Below are positions 9,136-18,520 of a stretch of 64,000 bases of DNA, piece after piece. The position numbers and the translations under genes are program-made. The notes under the pieces are model-generated. The model worked only from the letters and a program-made list of their open reading frames with translations, ran no database searches and was not told the DNA's origin. Within the stretch, counting starts at the first letter, position 1. Every line of letters starts with the position of its first letter. The stretch is from Vulcanimicrobiota bacterium (lineage in GTDB: Bacteria; Vulcanimicrobiota; Vulcanimicrobiia; Vulcanimicrobiales; Vulcanimicrobiaceae): NCBI GenBank assembly GCA_003151115.1, contig PLWS01000007.1, positions 62,001 to 126,000 of the forward strand, read 5' to 3'.

Positions 9136-9509
9136 TAGGCCAGCACCCGCTTCACGATCATCCGGATTTCCGTGCGCGACGCCGGAATGTATTCGTCCGC
9201 CGAAATGGGCAGAGCAATCGTCAGCATACCGTCCTCATAGGATCCCGTAATCTCTGCCTGCGCGACCGCAACGGGCAAGCGGATGCTTTTGACGAAATCG
9301 CCGTCCGCGATCTCTTTTTGCACGAACGATCCTCCGCGCAGGCGCGCGGTCTTGGCGCGGCGTCCCGAAATATAGAGCCGCTGATCGTCCAAGTAAATTC
9401 GCAAACTTTCGCTGTCGGCGCCGGCAAGTTCAGCGCGAACCACGAGCGTGCGCGAGCCTTCGTCGATGACGACATCGACGTTCGGCTGCCATCCGCACAT
9501 CCAATCCAT
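9135..9509 (-). CDS. Hsp20 / alpha-crystallin family small heat-shock protein
   Basis: 124 aa starting MDWMCGWQPNVDVVIDEG, with GGAG 14 nt upstream; the 218-aa track version is over-extended. The alpha-crystallin domain covers most of the protein (LVVRAELAGADSESLRIYLDDQRLYISGRR, then SFVQKEIADGDFVKSIRLP and YEDGMLTIALPIS, the usual G-x-L-x-I/V-like strand). Small heat-shock proteins are ATP-independent holdases that keep unfolding clients soluble. The gene immediately precedes lon, so holdase and protease are expressed together, a sensible stress pairing. Confidence 0.88.
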   Translation of the reverse strand: MDWMCGWQPNVDVVIDEGSRTLVVRAELAGADSESLRIYLDDQRLYISGRRAKTARLRGGSFVQKEIADGDFVKSIRLPVAVAQAEITGSYEDGMLTIALPISADEYIPASRTEIRMIVKRVLA

Positions 9510-9660
9510 TGCTATCTTTAACTCTCCAAGGGGGCCCGGGGATTCGGGTCCAAAAGCATCCTCGCATTCGCAGTTGTCCTCCTGCCGCTGCCAGTAGCGA
9601 GGTGAACCTCTGATCAAGCTAGCCCGGCGGCTGGGGCCGTTCGACGCCGCGCTCATCGTC

Positions 9661-10944
9661 ATGGGCGGAATCATCGGCTCGGGCATCTTCCGCAATCCCT
9701 CGGTCGTCGCTAAAATCGTTTGGATTCCGAGCGCGATCCTCGGCGTCTGGATCGCCGGCGGAGCCGTATCGATTCTGGGCGCGTTCGTCATCGCCGAACT
9801 GGCGGCGCGGCGCCCGCACGACGGTGGATTCTACGCCTACTTGCGGGACGCGTTTCACCCGCTTGTCGCTTTTATGTACGGCTGGACACTGCTGCTGGTC
9901 TCGCAAAGCGGCGGAATGGCGGCAGCGGCGCTCACATTTGCCGGCTATTATCCGGTGCTGACGGGACAGAACGTCAGTCAACCGCTGCTGGCCTTTATCG
10001 TGCTCGCAATTTTTACGATCGTCAATTGTCTGGGAGTGCGCCAAGGCGGCAATCTGCAAAACGTCTTCATGGTGTTGAAGATCGGCGCGATCGTCTTGCT
10101 CATCGGCGCCGGCTTCCTGGCGCACCCGACGCCCTCCGCAGCAGTTCAAACGCCGAACGCGCCCGACACCCTGACGCTGATCGGCGCGATGGCGGCTTCG
10201 ATGGTCGCCGTCATGTTCGCATACAGCGGCTGGCAAACGGCAAGTTTCATGAGCGGCGAACTGAAGAATCCGACGCGTTCACTTCCGCTGGGATTGCTCT
10301 GGGGCGTCGGCGGGGTGATCGTGCTGTACCTGTTGGTCAACGTCGTCTGCTTGCGCGTGCTCGGCGTGAACGGCTTGACGCACACCGATGCGCCCGCCTC
10401 CGAGGTGGCGCGCAACTTCATGGGAGCGCGCGGAGCGCAGCTGATGGCGGCGATCATCTCGCTTTCGACGCTTGGCTTTTTGAGCAACCAGATTCTCACG
10501 TCGCCGCGCGTCTATCACGCGATGGCTGAAGACGGCCTATTTTTCCGCTGGATAGCATGGGTGCATCCGAAAACGCGCGTACCGATCGTCGCAATCGGCT
10601 TGCAAGGCGTCGTCGCGATCGTTATTATGTTTTGGAAAGGCTACGCCGCGATCCTGAACTACGTGATCGGCGTCGATTTCTTGTTCTTCGCGTTCGCGGC
10701 CGCCGCGGTTTTTATTTTCCGTGCGCGCGATCGCAGCCAGAGGGTCCCGTTTTCGGTTCCGTTTCACCCGTATACGACGGCCTTATTCCTGGTGGTCGCA
10801 CTTGGAATCGCGCTGACGAGTTACGTGGCGTCGTGGCAGGGAACGCTCGCTACGGCCGCGGTCTTTTCTGCGGCCGTTCCAGCCTACTTTCTCTTCGTGT
10901 ACTTCAAAGGAAGAGCCGCTGACGCTACTGGTAAAACAGCGTAA
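9661..10944 (+). CDS. APC-family amino acid permease
   Basis: At least 427 aa with about 12 transmembrane segments and the APC signature GGIIGSGIF at the very start, so it is an inner-membrane amino acid/polyamine transporter of the LAT/APC superfamily. In this family the signature is normally preceded by about 15 residues, and the frame does continue upstream as LIKLARRLGPFDAALIV back to an in-frame TAG at 9595. The only start-like codon with a ribosome site is CTG at 9610, after GAGGTGA. I give the first ATG but think translation begins at CTG 9610. The 3' end overlaps the convergent gene at 10925 by 20 bp. Substrate unknown. Confidence 0.88.
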   Translation: MGGIIGSGIFRNPSVVAKIVWIPSAILGVWIAGGAVSILGAFVIAELAARRPHDGGFYAYLRDAFHPLVAFMYGWTLLLVSQSGGMAAAALTFAGYYPVLTGQNVSQPLLAFIVLAIFTIVNCLGVRQGGNLQNVFMVLKIGAIVLLIGAGFLAHPTPSAAVQTPNAPDTLTLIGAMAASMVAVMFAYSGWQTASFMSGELKNPTRSLPLGLLWGVGGVIVLYLLVNVVCLRVLGVNGLTHTDAPASEVARNFMGARGAQLMAAIISLSTLGFLSNQILTSPRVYHAMAEDGLFFRWIAWVHPKTRVPIVAIGLQGVVAIVIMFWKGYAAILNYVIGVDFLFFAFAAAAVFIFRARDRSQRVPFSVPFHPYTTALFLVVALGIALTSYVASWQGTLATAAVFSAAVPAYFLFVYFKGRAADATGKTA

Positions 10945-11314
10945 TCTGCGAGCCGCCGACATAGATTCCGACAATGTGATCGATCGTCAGATTTTTGCCC
11001 TGCAGAATCTTGCGCAGCGAGACGACGACGCCTTGGTCGTCCAGCAGGGTGGCGTGTCCGAGCGTGTCGCGCAAGTCGGCGATCGCCGAGGCATTTTTCC
11101 GAAGCGTTGCGGAATCGACCTCGCCCGCGACGCTCACGAAATGAAACTGCGCGACGGTCAAGTTGCTCATCAGCGCGCGAAACTTGTCGGATTGGGCCGG
11201 GATGTTTTTCGCGGCGGCCGCGTAATCGGCCGAACCGGCGGCGAGGGCGGGGGCGGTGAAAAGGGCCAGCGGCAAAAGCGCCGCAGCCAAGAGATGAGTA
11301 AATCTCATCGACAT
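10925..11314 (-). CDS. small secreted protein, unknown family
   Basis: 129 aa. A clear signal peptide (MSMRFTHLLAAALLPLALFTAPALA, cleavage after ALA) is followed by about 105 residues rich in Ala, Ser and hydrophobic positions. The segment LRDTLGHATLLDDQGVVVSLRKILQGKNLTIDHIVGIYVG suggests a small alpha-beta fold exported to the periplasm. A GGAGG nine bases before the ATG and a perfect TATAAT further upstream support the start. I do not recognise the family. The 3' end overlaps the permease tail-to-tail by 20 bp. Confidence 0.7.
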   Translation of the reverse strand: MSMRFTHLLAAALLPLALFTAPALAAGSADYAAAAKNIPAQSDKFRALMSNLTVAQFHFVSVAGEVDSATLRKNASAIADLRDTLGHATLLDDQGVVVSLRKILQGKNLTIDHIVGIYVGGSQITLFYQ

Positions 11315-11335
11315 AGGTACAGGCCTCCGCCTTCT

Positions 11336-11341
11336 ATTATA
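11336..11341 (-). promoter_or_regulatory. -10 box of the 10925-11314 gene
   Basis: Reads TATAAT on the minus strand, 12-17 nt upstream of the GGAGG ribosome site, so the leader would be only about 15 nt. No convincing -35 is present. The element sits against the T-tract of the upstream gene's terminator. Confidence 0.45.
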
Positions 11342-11354
11342 GCGCGGCCGGAAG

Positions 11355-11388
11355 AAAAAATAAGGAAGGCGCTTGCGCGCCCTCCTTA
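11355..11388 (-). terminator. intrinsic terminator of the 11411-11893 lipoprotein gene
   Basis: On the minus strand TAAGGAGGGCGC-GCAA-GCGCCTTCCTTA forms a 12-bp stem with one mismatch, followed by TTTTTT. Placed directly after the lipoprotein gene. Confidence 0.8.
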
Positions 11389-11410
11389 CGGGTCGACTAG
11401 GTCTTTAGGC

Positions 11411-11893
11411 TTAGATTCCGCCGCAGGAGACGTACACTTTAAGCATCGCTGCGCTCTTGTGCACGTTGATAGCATACATCGTCTTGCCGGTCAGCTGCGC
11501 GACCGAGACGCCCGGAACCGTCGTCGTAGAAACGCCGTTCACGACGTTGCTCAGCGGTTTCCACGGGGCCGGTTTCAGCTTCGCGCAGGTGCCCATATGA
11601 ACGTGCGCCGGTTCCGACGCGCCTTTGGGCTCGTTGCTGACCGTTAGGGTCACCAGGACCCCGCCGCCCTTGTTAACGATGGTCGCGGTTCCGGTCTGCC
11701 CGGAGCCGCTTTGCGCGCCCATTTTCACGGTCCGGCCTACGGCGGTCTTCATGCCGTTCGAAATCTTCGCATTGGCACCGGGCGCGGCAGTTGCCGTAGT
11801 GCTGGTGGTTGTCGTGCCCGAGCCGCAGGCGCTCAAAGCGGCCGCCGCGGCGATCGCAACGCCGCAGGTCAGAATGGTCCGAGGAAATTTCAT
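11411..11893 (-). CDS. secreted lipoprotein with CHRD/SodC-like beta domain (tentative)
   Basis: 160 aa from the ATG at 11893 (MKFPRTILT). A lipoprotein signal ends in the lipobox SACG (LSAC|G) and is followed by a Thr/Ser/Ala linker, so it should be lipid-anchored. The rest looks like an all-beta domain with a PAHVHMGTC segment, a central GVLVTLTVSN strand, MYAINVHKS near the end and two Cys (in GTC and SCGG) that could form a disulfide. HVHxG-type segments occur in CHRD and Cu/Zn-SOD-like domains, but the full metal-ligand set of SodC is not visible. I would therefore not call it a dismutase. It has its own terminator. Confidence 0.65.
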   Translation of the reverse strand: MKFPRTILTCGVAIAAAAALSACGSGTTTTSTTATAAPGANAKISNGMKTAVGRTVKMGAQSGSGQTGTATIVNKGGGVLVTLTVSNEPKGASEPAHVHMGTCAKLKPAPWKPLSNVVNGVSTTTVPGVSVAQLTGKTMYAINVHKSAAMLKVYVSCGGI

Positions 11894-11955
11894 GCTTGTA
11901 TTGTCCTCCAAAAAGACAGGCCAAATGGTTTATCAGCTTGCTTGTACCTTTCCCT

Positions 11956-11986
11956 CATTTGGGCAGGCCACCGACATTTGGGCAGG
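11956..11986. repeat. direct repeat upstream of the DUF1761 gene
   Basis: CATTTGGGCAGG occurs twice with a 19-bp period (11956-11967 and 11975-11986) in the divergent intergenic region between the lipoprotein and DUF1761 genes. Two head-to-tail 12-mers at nearly two helical turns look like an activator or repressor operator. In addition, CAAGCAAGC near 11996 is inverse-complementary to GCTTGCTTG near 11936. Confidence 0.5.
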
Positions 11987-12040
11987 GCGCCGAAGCAAGC
12001 AAGCGAAGGGGATCGGTAATTGCTTGCCTTTGGAGGCTTC

Positions 12041-12481
12041 ATGAGTTCACGCGTCAACCACCTCGCCGTCTTCGTAGCGGCGTTAGCGTTCTTCCTGATA
12101 AGCTTTGTCTGGTACAGCTACATTTTCGGCGCCATGTATGCCGCGCAGATCGCTCAGATGACGGGCGGTAAAGGGGCGGCCATGCCCGCTAACATGACGG
12201 CGCCATTAATCGAGACCTTCCTGTTGGGCTGGTTCCTGGCGTACGTCATCGGGACAGCACTCTCGATGCGCCCGGATCCCAATCCCGCCGCCCGTGGCTT
12301 TGGCTTCGGCATATTCATGGGGATCGGCATCTTCGCTTCGATGTCGCTCATGGGCGTCGTGTGGGGCGGCGTCACGTTCGGACTCTGGGCTATCAACGCC
12401 GGATTCGTCATCGTGGCAATGGCGATCATGGGATGGATCATCGGCGCCTGGAGCGCTCGCACCGCAAAAGCATCCGCTTGA
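12041..12481 (+). CDS. DUF1761-family membrane protein
   Basis: 146 aa beginning MSSRVNHLAVFVAALAFFLISFVWYSYIFG, with TGGAGG five bases before the ATG at 12041; the track start at 12020 is too early. Four transmembrane segments and the family-typical N..A...A....F..W.WYS pattern in the first helix place it in DUF1761, small integral membrane proteins of unknown function. It is monocistronic: preceded by a direct-repeat region and closed by a strong terminator. Confidence 0.75.
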   Translation: MSSRVNHLAVFVAALAFFLISFVWYSYIFGAMYAAQIAQMTGGKGAAMPANMTAPLIETFLLGWFLAYVIGTALSMRPDPNPAARGFGFGIFMGIGIFASMSLMGVVWGGVTFGLWAINAGFVIVAMAIMGWIIGAWSARTAKASA

Positions 12482-12501
12482 TAGTCACTCGAAAAAAAGA
12501 G

Positions 12502-12530
12502 AGGCCCGCGAATATTCGCGGGCCTTTTTT
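12502..12530. terminator. bidirectional intrinsic terminator
   Basis: AGGCCCGCGAAT/ATTCGCGGGCCT is a perfect 24-bp palindrome (12502-12525) followed by TTTTTT on the plus strand and by TTTTTTTC on the minus strand. It ends transcription of the DUF1761 gene and can also stop read-through from groEL. Confidence 0.92.
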
Positions 12531-12550
12531 GTGTAACTCTGTCTAGCGCA

Positions 12551-12603
12551 GATGGGGTTGGCTGCGACCGCTAAACATGCTCGCGGTCGCGGACAACCCC
12601 ATC
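12551..12603. repeat. long imperfect hairpin after groEL
   Basis: GATGGGGTTG (12551-12560) pairs with CAACCCCATC (12594-12603), and GCGACCGC (12564-12571) with GCGGTCGC (12583-12590), separated by a 3x3 internal loop and an 11-nt apical loop. It lies 7 bp after the groEL stop and has no T-tract, so it is more likely an mRNA 3'-end stabiliser than a terminator. Confidence 0.7.
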
Positions 12604-12609
12604 AAGCGT

Positions 12610-14594
<1,985 letters not shown>

Positions 14595-14637
14595 AAAACC
14601 CTCCAAAATTTAGGTAGACCAGAATGTGGAAATGGGG

Positions 14638-14664
14638 CTAGCACTCTCTAGCGGAGACTGCCAG
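14638..14664 (-). promoter_or_regulatory. degenerate CIRCE (HrcA operator) of groESL
   Basis: CTAGCACTC-N9-GACTGCCAG on the plus strand compares with the CIRCE consensus TTAGCACTC-N9-GAGTGCTAA. The left half matches 8/9, the right half 6/9, and the spacer has the exact 9 bp. It lies just downstream of the groESL -10 box, where HrcA binding would block initiation. Confidence 0.6.
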
Positions 14665-14671
14665 CCAGCAA

Positions 14672-14700
14672 AGTTTAGCAGACTCCGGCGGGGACTGCAA
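14672..14700 (-). promoter_or_regulatory. sigma-70 type promoter of groESL
   Basis: On the minus strand TTGCAG (-35, 14695-14700), 17-bp spacer, TAAACT (-10, 14672-14677). The predicted start falls at about 14665, immediately in front of the CIRCE-like element. Confidence 0.6.
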
Positions 14701-14716
14701 GGTCTGAAGTGGCCCC

Positions 14717-16954
14717 TTAGAGGGCGCGGTTTATCGGGACGACGCGGGGGCTGGAGCCGGTCTGGGCCGACTCTTGTTCGGCGATGCGGGCCATCAGGTC
14801 GCCGCGGGCCATGGGCCGGTGGAAGAGGTAGCCCTGGGCTTGGTCGCACCGCAGGCCGCGCACGAACTCCCACTGGGACTCGGTCTCGATGCCCTCGGCG
14901 ATGACGCGCAGCCCGAGGGTCTGAGCCAGGGTCGCGATGGCTTTGACGATGCCTTGGTCGTACGGGTCGCGCGTGACGTCGTCGATGAAGCCTTTGTCGA
15001 TCTTGATCGCGTGCACCGGAAGGCGCTTGATGTAACTGAGCGAGCTGTAGCCTTTGCCGAAATCGTCGACGACGATCTGCACGCCCATGGCGTGGATGCG
15101 CAGCAGCGTCGCCACGGCGAGATCGTTGAGCACGATGTTCTCGGTCACTTCCAGTTCGAGCGCGCGGGCCGGCAGGCCGGTCTCCGCGAGCACCGCCCCG
15201 ATCGTGGCCGCGCAATCTTGTTCGTAGAAGTCGCGCGGCGAAAGGTTAACCGAAACGCGGAACTCCGGCGCGGCGATCTGTCTGATGCGCGCGGCGGTGC
15301 TGCAGGCTTGTTTGAGCACCCAGCGGCTGATCTCGACGATCGTGCCGCTCTCTTCGGCGATGGGGATGAAGACTTCGGGAAGCAGCTCGCCCAGCGTCGG
15401 ATGCTGCCAGCGAACCAAAGCTTCGGCAGTCACGATGCGTTTCGTTGAAACGTCGACGATCGGCTGGAAGAGCAGCTGCAGTTCGCCGCGCGTCAGCGCT
15501 TGACGAAGATCTTGCTCCAAGCTCATCCGTTCGAGCACATTCGCGTGCATCGTGCCGTCGTAGGACTTGACGTTGTTGCGGCCGGCTTCTTTGGCGCTGT
15601 ACATCGCCGAGTCGGCGAAAGCGATCAGTTCTTCGGCGGTGTGCGCGTTCTGCGGGAACAAGCTCGTGCCGATGCTCGCGCTCACGAACAACTCGCGGCT
15701 GTCGATGACGAACGGCTCTTGGAAAGTGGCCAGCACACCCATAGCGACGGATACGACACTGCGCTGATCGCCGATGCCGTCGATGATCACGACGAACTCG
15801 TCGCCGCCGGAACGGAAGATCGAAGCGCGGTTGATCAGGCGCTCTTGCAGACGCGCGGCAATGCCGCGCAAGAGTTCGTCGCCGACGCGATGGCCGAGCG
15901 TATCGTTGATCGTCTTGAAACGGTCGATGTCGATGAAGAGCGCCGCGACCGGACCGCTTTTCGCGGCGGCATCGTCAAGAATCGCGGAGAGCGTTTCTTC
16001 CAGCGCGAGCCGGTTGGGCAGCTGCGTCATGACGTCTTGCCGCGCGAGGCGCGCAAAACGCTCGGCGCTCTCGCGCACGTCGGTGACGTCGAGCATCACG
16101 CCGATCGCGCCGATCAGCGTGCCGTCGGCATCGCGCAACGGCTCCACGTCATTTTGCAGCCAGCGTCCGTTCTGGCGCGTCTCGTAACGCACTGCTTCGC
16201 CGCCGAGCGCGCGCCGCAACTCCAGCAGCGCAGCCCGGCGCTGGTCGGGATCGTCGATGCTGGCACCGTACGGCCCGCCGACGAGATCGTCGGCGCAAAG
16301 CCGCTGCTCCGCGGCGCCGCGAATCGAGGTCAGCCGCAGATCGCGATCGACCGTCCAGACAACGGCCGGCATTTGTGAGAGCAGCAGACGCAAGCTCGCG
16401 CTCGTCTTAAGCAACAGTTCGCTGTTCTTGCGTTCGGTCACGTCGCGTAAGTGCACGAGCAGCTCGTCGCGGGCGGGCTGCATCCGAATTTCGATCCATC
16501 GATCGGTCGACTGGAAGTGCTGCAGCCGCTCCAGCGGAACGCCTTGACCGCGCACGCTGAGCATTTCCGGCACCAGATCGGAAGCCAGTGGGTCGAGCAC
16601 TTCTTGGACGCGCACGCCGATGAGTTGGCTCGCGTCCTTACGCAGCAGCTCTTCAGCCCGCTCGTTGACGTGTGAAAAGCGCCAGTCTTTGTCGATGATA
16701 AAAAACCCGTCGGGGATGCTCTCCACGACGTTGTAGCCGCGCTCGGTCAATCCACGGATCGAATTGATTCCGTCGCTGACCAGTAGCTTGGCGGCAACGC
16801 AGATGACGATGCAGCCGGCCGCAGCATAGATCGCCAGCAGGAGCGGCCCGGCATGCTCGGTCGCAGCTGCAAAAAATGCTAAGAAGCACAGCGCAACCAG
16901 AACGCCAAGGATGACGATGCGAAGGTTCATGCCCGCCTGCGCGGCGGGCTTCAC
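14717..16954 (-). CDS. membrane PAS-PAS-GGDEF-EAL cyclic-di-GMP enzyme
   Basis: 745 aa from GTG at 16954, overlapping the upstream stop as GTGA. Two N-terminal transmembrane helices (about 9-32 and 38-58) are followed by PAS1 (about 75-175), PAS2 (about 190-295), GGDEF (about 300-465) and EAL (about 480-725). The diguanylate cyclase motif SGGDEF (382-387) and the phosphodiesterase motif EAL (about 511) are both intact, so either activity is possible. The inhibitory RxxD I-site expected just before GGDEF is not present. Last gene of an operon with the TPR/LuxR-like regulator and the DUF4382 lipoprotein. Confidence 0.92.
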   Translation of the reverse strand: MKPAAQAGMNLRIVILGVLVALCFLAFFAAATEHAGPLLLAIYAAAGCIVICVAAKLLVSDGINSIRGLTERGYNVVESIPDGFFIIDKDWRFSHVNERAEELLRKDASQLIGVRVQEVLDPLASDLVPEMLSVRGQGVPLERLQHFQSTDRWIEIRMQPARDELLVHLRDVTERKNSELLLKTSASLRLLLSQMPAVVWTVDRDLRLTSIRGAAEQRLCADDLVGGPYGASIDDPDQRRAALLELRRALGGEAVRYETRQNGRWLQNDVEPLRDADGTLIGAIGVMLDVTDVRESAERFARLARQDVMTQLPNRLALEETLSAILDDAAAKSGPVAALFIDIDRFKTINDTLGHRVGDELLRGIAARLQERLINRASIFRSGGDEFVVIIDGIGDQRSVVSVAMGVLATFQEPFVIDSRELFVSASIGTSLFPQNAHTAEELIAFADSAMYSAKEAGRNNVKSYDGTMHANVLERMSLEQDLRQALTRGELQLLFQPIVDVSTKRIVTAEALVRWQHPTLGELLPEVFIPIAEESGTIVEISRWVLKQACSTAARIRQIAAPEFRVSVNLSPRDFYEQDCAATIGAVLAETGLPARALELEVTENIVLNDLAVATLLRIHAMGVQIVVDDFGKGYSSLSYIKRLPVHAIKIDKGFIDDVTRDPYDQGIVKAIATLAQTLGLRVIAEGIETESQWEFVRGLRCDQAQGYLFHRPMARGDLMARIAEQESAQTGSSPRVVPINRAL

Positions 16955-18510
16955 AGCATCTTACGTTGCCGTAACTCGGCGCGAAGCGCGTGACGCGACT
17001 CCACGCCCAAAGCGGCAAAGATGATCTCGATCTGCTTCTCGAGCGTAAATCTGCTGCGGCTGAACCGGTGCGAGAGCTCGTCGAGGTCGGCGCCTTGCGA
17101 AAGCGCTATCGAGATCTGGCGCTGCATCGGCGTGAGCCCCGAAAGGACGCGCTGCTCTTCGACTTTATCCAACTCCGAGAGCCGGCGGAAGAACGGGCTC
17201 TTCGAGAAGTGTCCTGCTTGCGCGCGCGCTTTTTCGAGCCATTGGAGGTCTTCGGTCAGTTCGAAGAGCGCGGCCGCCGCAAGCGCGGCACGATAAGAGT
17301 GCTTGATCTGCGCGAAGACGTCATAGGCAAACTCCAGCGACTCTTTGGCGAGCTTGACGTTCCCAAGCACTGCCTGCACGCGGCCGGCGGCATACTTCTC
17401 GTATGCGATCGAGCGGCGATCGTGAGCCGAAGCCAGAGTCGGATCGAGACTGTCTTTGCCGAGCGAACTGTACATTGAGACGTAGCGCTGCGCCTGCGCC
17501 ATGTCGGTCGAGGAAAAGAGTTCCCCGAGCATCACAAGCGCTTGACGTTCTTCGCCGTGCGTAGCGTCCCACTCGATTTCAGAAGACAGCGCGTCGGCCT
17601 GCGCGAGCTCCTCGGCCGCCCAGGCTTCGTTCGAATTCATTTTCGCGACGTACGCACGATCGATGTGCGCCATGACCTTCCAGGCCAACGTCGGCGCCAG
17701 CGCCTTGGAATCTTTGAAGAGCCATTGAGCGCGGCCCGGATCGCCTTGATGGAACGCGTGCCACGCCAACGCGCGGACGCACATGAATTGCAGGTCCGCG
17801 ATATCCGGCGTCCACTCGATCGCTTCGTACGCGGCTTCGCCCACGCGCATGCCGTCGTTGTCGCCGGTCTCGACCGCCAGCCGCAACAATCCGTGCAGCG
17901 AGATCGCCACCGTCGTGAGGTCGAAGCGCTCTTGCGACTCGCCGAACAAACGGAACGCCGCTTGCAGGTCCTGCATTTGCGCGGAGTAATTTTCAAGACC
18001 GGCATACATCCACGACCGCAGTGCGAGCCCGCGGAACTGCGCGAACGGATCGGGATCGCTCATCGCCAGCACGATCTCGTCGCCTTCGGGATCGTAACGG
18101 CGCGTGGCCCAGAGCAGGCGCGCGCGCTCGTAACCTAAACGCGCGACGCGCGGCAAGTGATCTTCGACGAGTTCTTGTGCGCTCGCGAGCATGTCGCGCG
18201 CACCGTCAAAGTTGCGAATATTGACGTAAGAGAACGCGGAGAGGATGAGATAGCCGAAGCGTCCCTCGGCAGACTTGAACTCCTCGGAATGGAGTGCGAG
18301 CGATTCTAGGCCAAGGACCGGGCGGCGGCGGGACAGCACGTCGGCGCGCACCAGCAAGCCTTGCTCGTTGAACGGCGCGGGCCAATCCTCGCAGTACTCG
18401 AGCAGCTGCAGCGCCTCGTCCCGGCGCGCGCGGCGCGCCAAATCCGTCGCGAGTTGCAGACTCGTCGAGACGTCGGCCCCTGTTTTTAGGCGTTCGCCTT
18501 GCACGTGCAT
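16951..18510 (-). CDS. TPR-like protein with C-terminal LuxR-type helix-turn-helix
   Basis: 519 aa. Residues 1 to about 440 are helical and TPR-like (repeated A...L/Y..A...F patterns, for example ALQLLEYCEDW and RAQWLFKDSKAL). The last 65 residues, LSGLTPMQRQISIALSQGADLDELSHRFSRSRFTLEKQIEIIFAALGV, resemble a LuxR/GerE DNA-binding domain in which SRFTLEKQI takes the place of the usual S..TV..H. That departure leaves DNA binding uncertain. Coupled by GTGA to the cyclic-di-GMP enzyme and 10 nt downstream of the DUF4382 lipoprotein gene, suggesting a signalling unit. Confidence 0.75.
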   Translation of the reverse strand: MHVQGERLKTGADVSTSLQLATDLARRARRDEALQLLEYCEDWPAPFNEQGLLVRADVLSRRRPVLGLESLALHSEEFKSAEGRFGYLILSAFSYVNIRNFDGARDMLASAQELVEDHLPRVARLGYERARLLWATRRYDPEGDEIVLAMSDPDPFAQFRGLALRSWMYAGLENYSAQMQDLQAAFRLFGESQERFDLTTVAISLHGLLRLAVETGDNDGMRVGEAAYEAIEWTPDIADLQFMCVRALAWHAFHQGDPGRAQWLFKDSKALAPTLAWKVMAHIDRAYVAKMNSNEAWAAEELAQADALSSEIEWDATHGEERQALVMLGELFSSTDMAQAQRYVSMYSSLGKDSLDPTLASAHDRRSIAYEKYAAGRVQAVLGNVKLAKESLEFAYDVFAQIKHSYRAALAAAALFELTEDLQWLEKARAQAGHFSKSPFFRRLSELDKVEEQRVLSGLTPMQRQISIALSQGADLDELSHRFSRSRFTLEKQIEIIFAALGVESRHALRAELRQRKML

Positions 18511-18520
18511 TCGGGCGCCG

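Noticed and set aside
6850-9138. 762-aa plus-strand ORF opposite lon
   Set aside because: Arg/Asp/His-rich reverse translation of lon codons with no domain pattern; a GC-rich antisense shadow.
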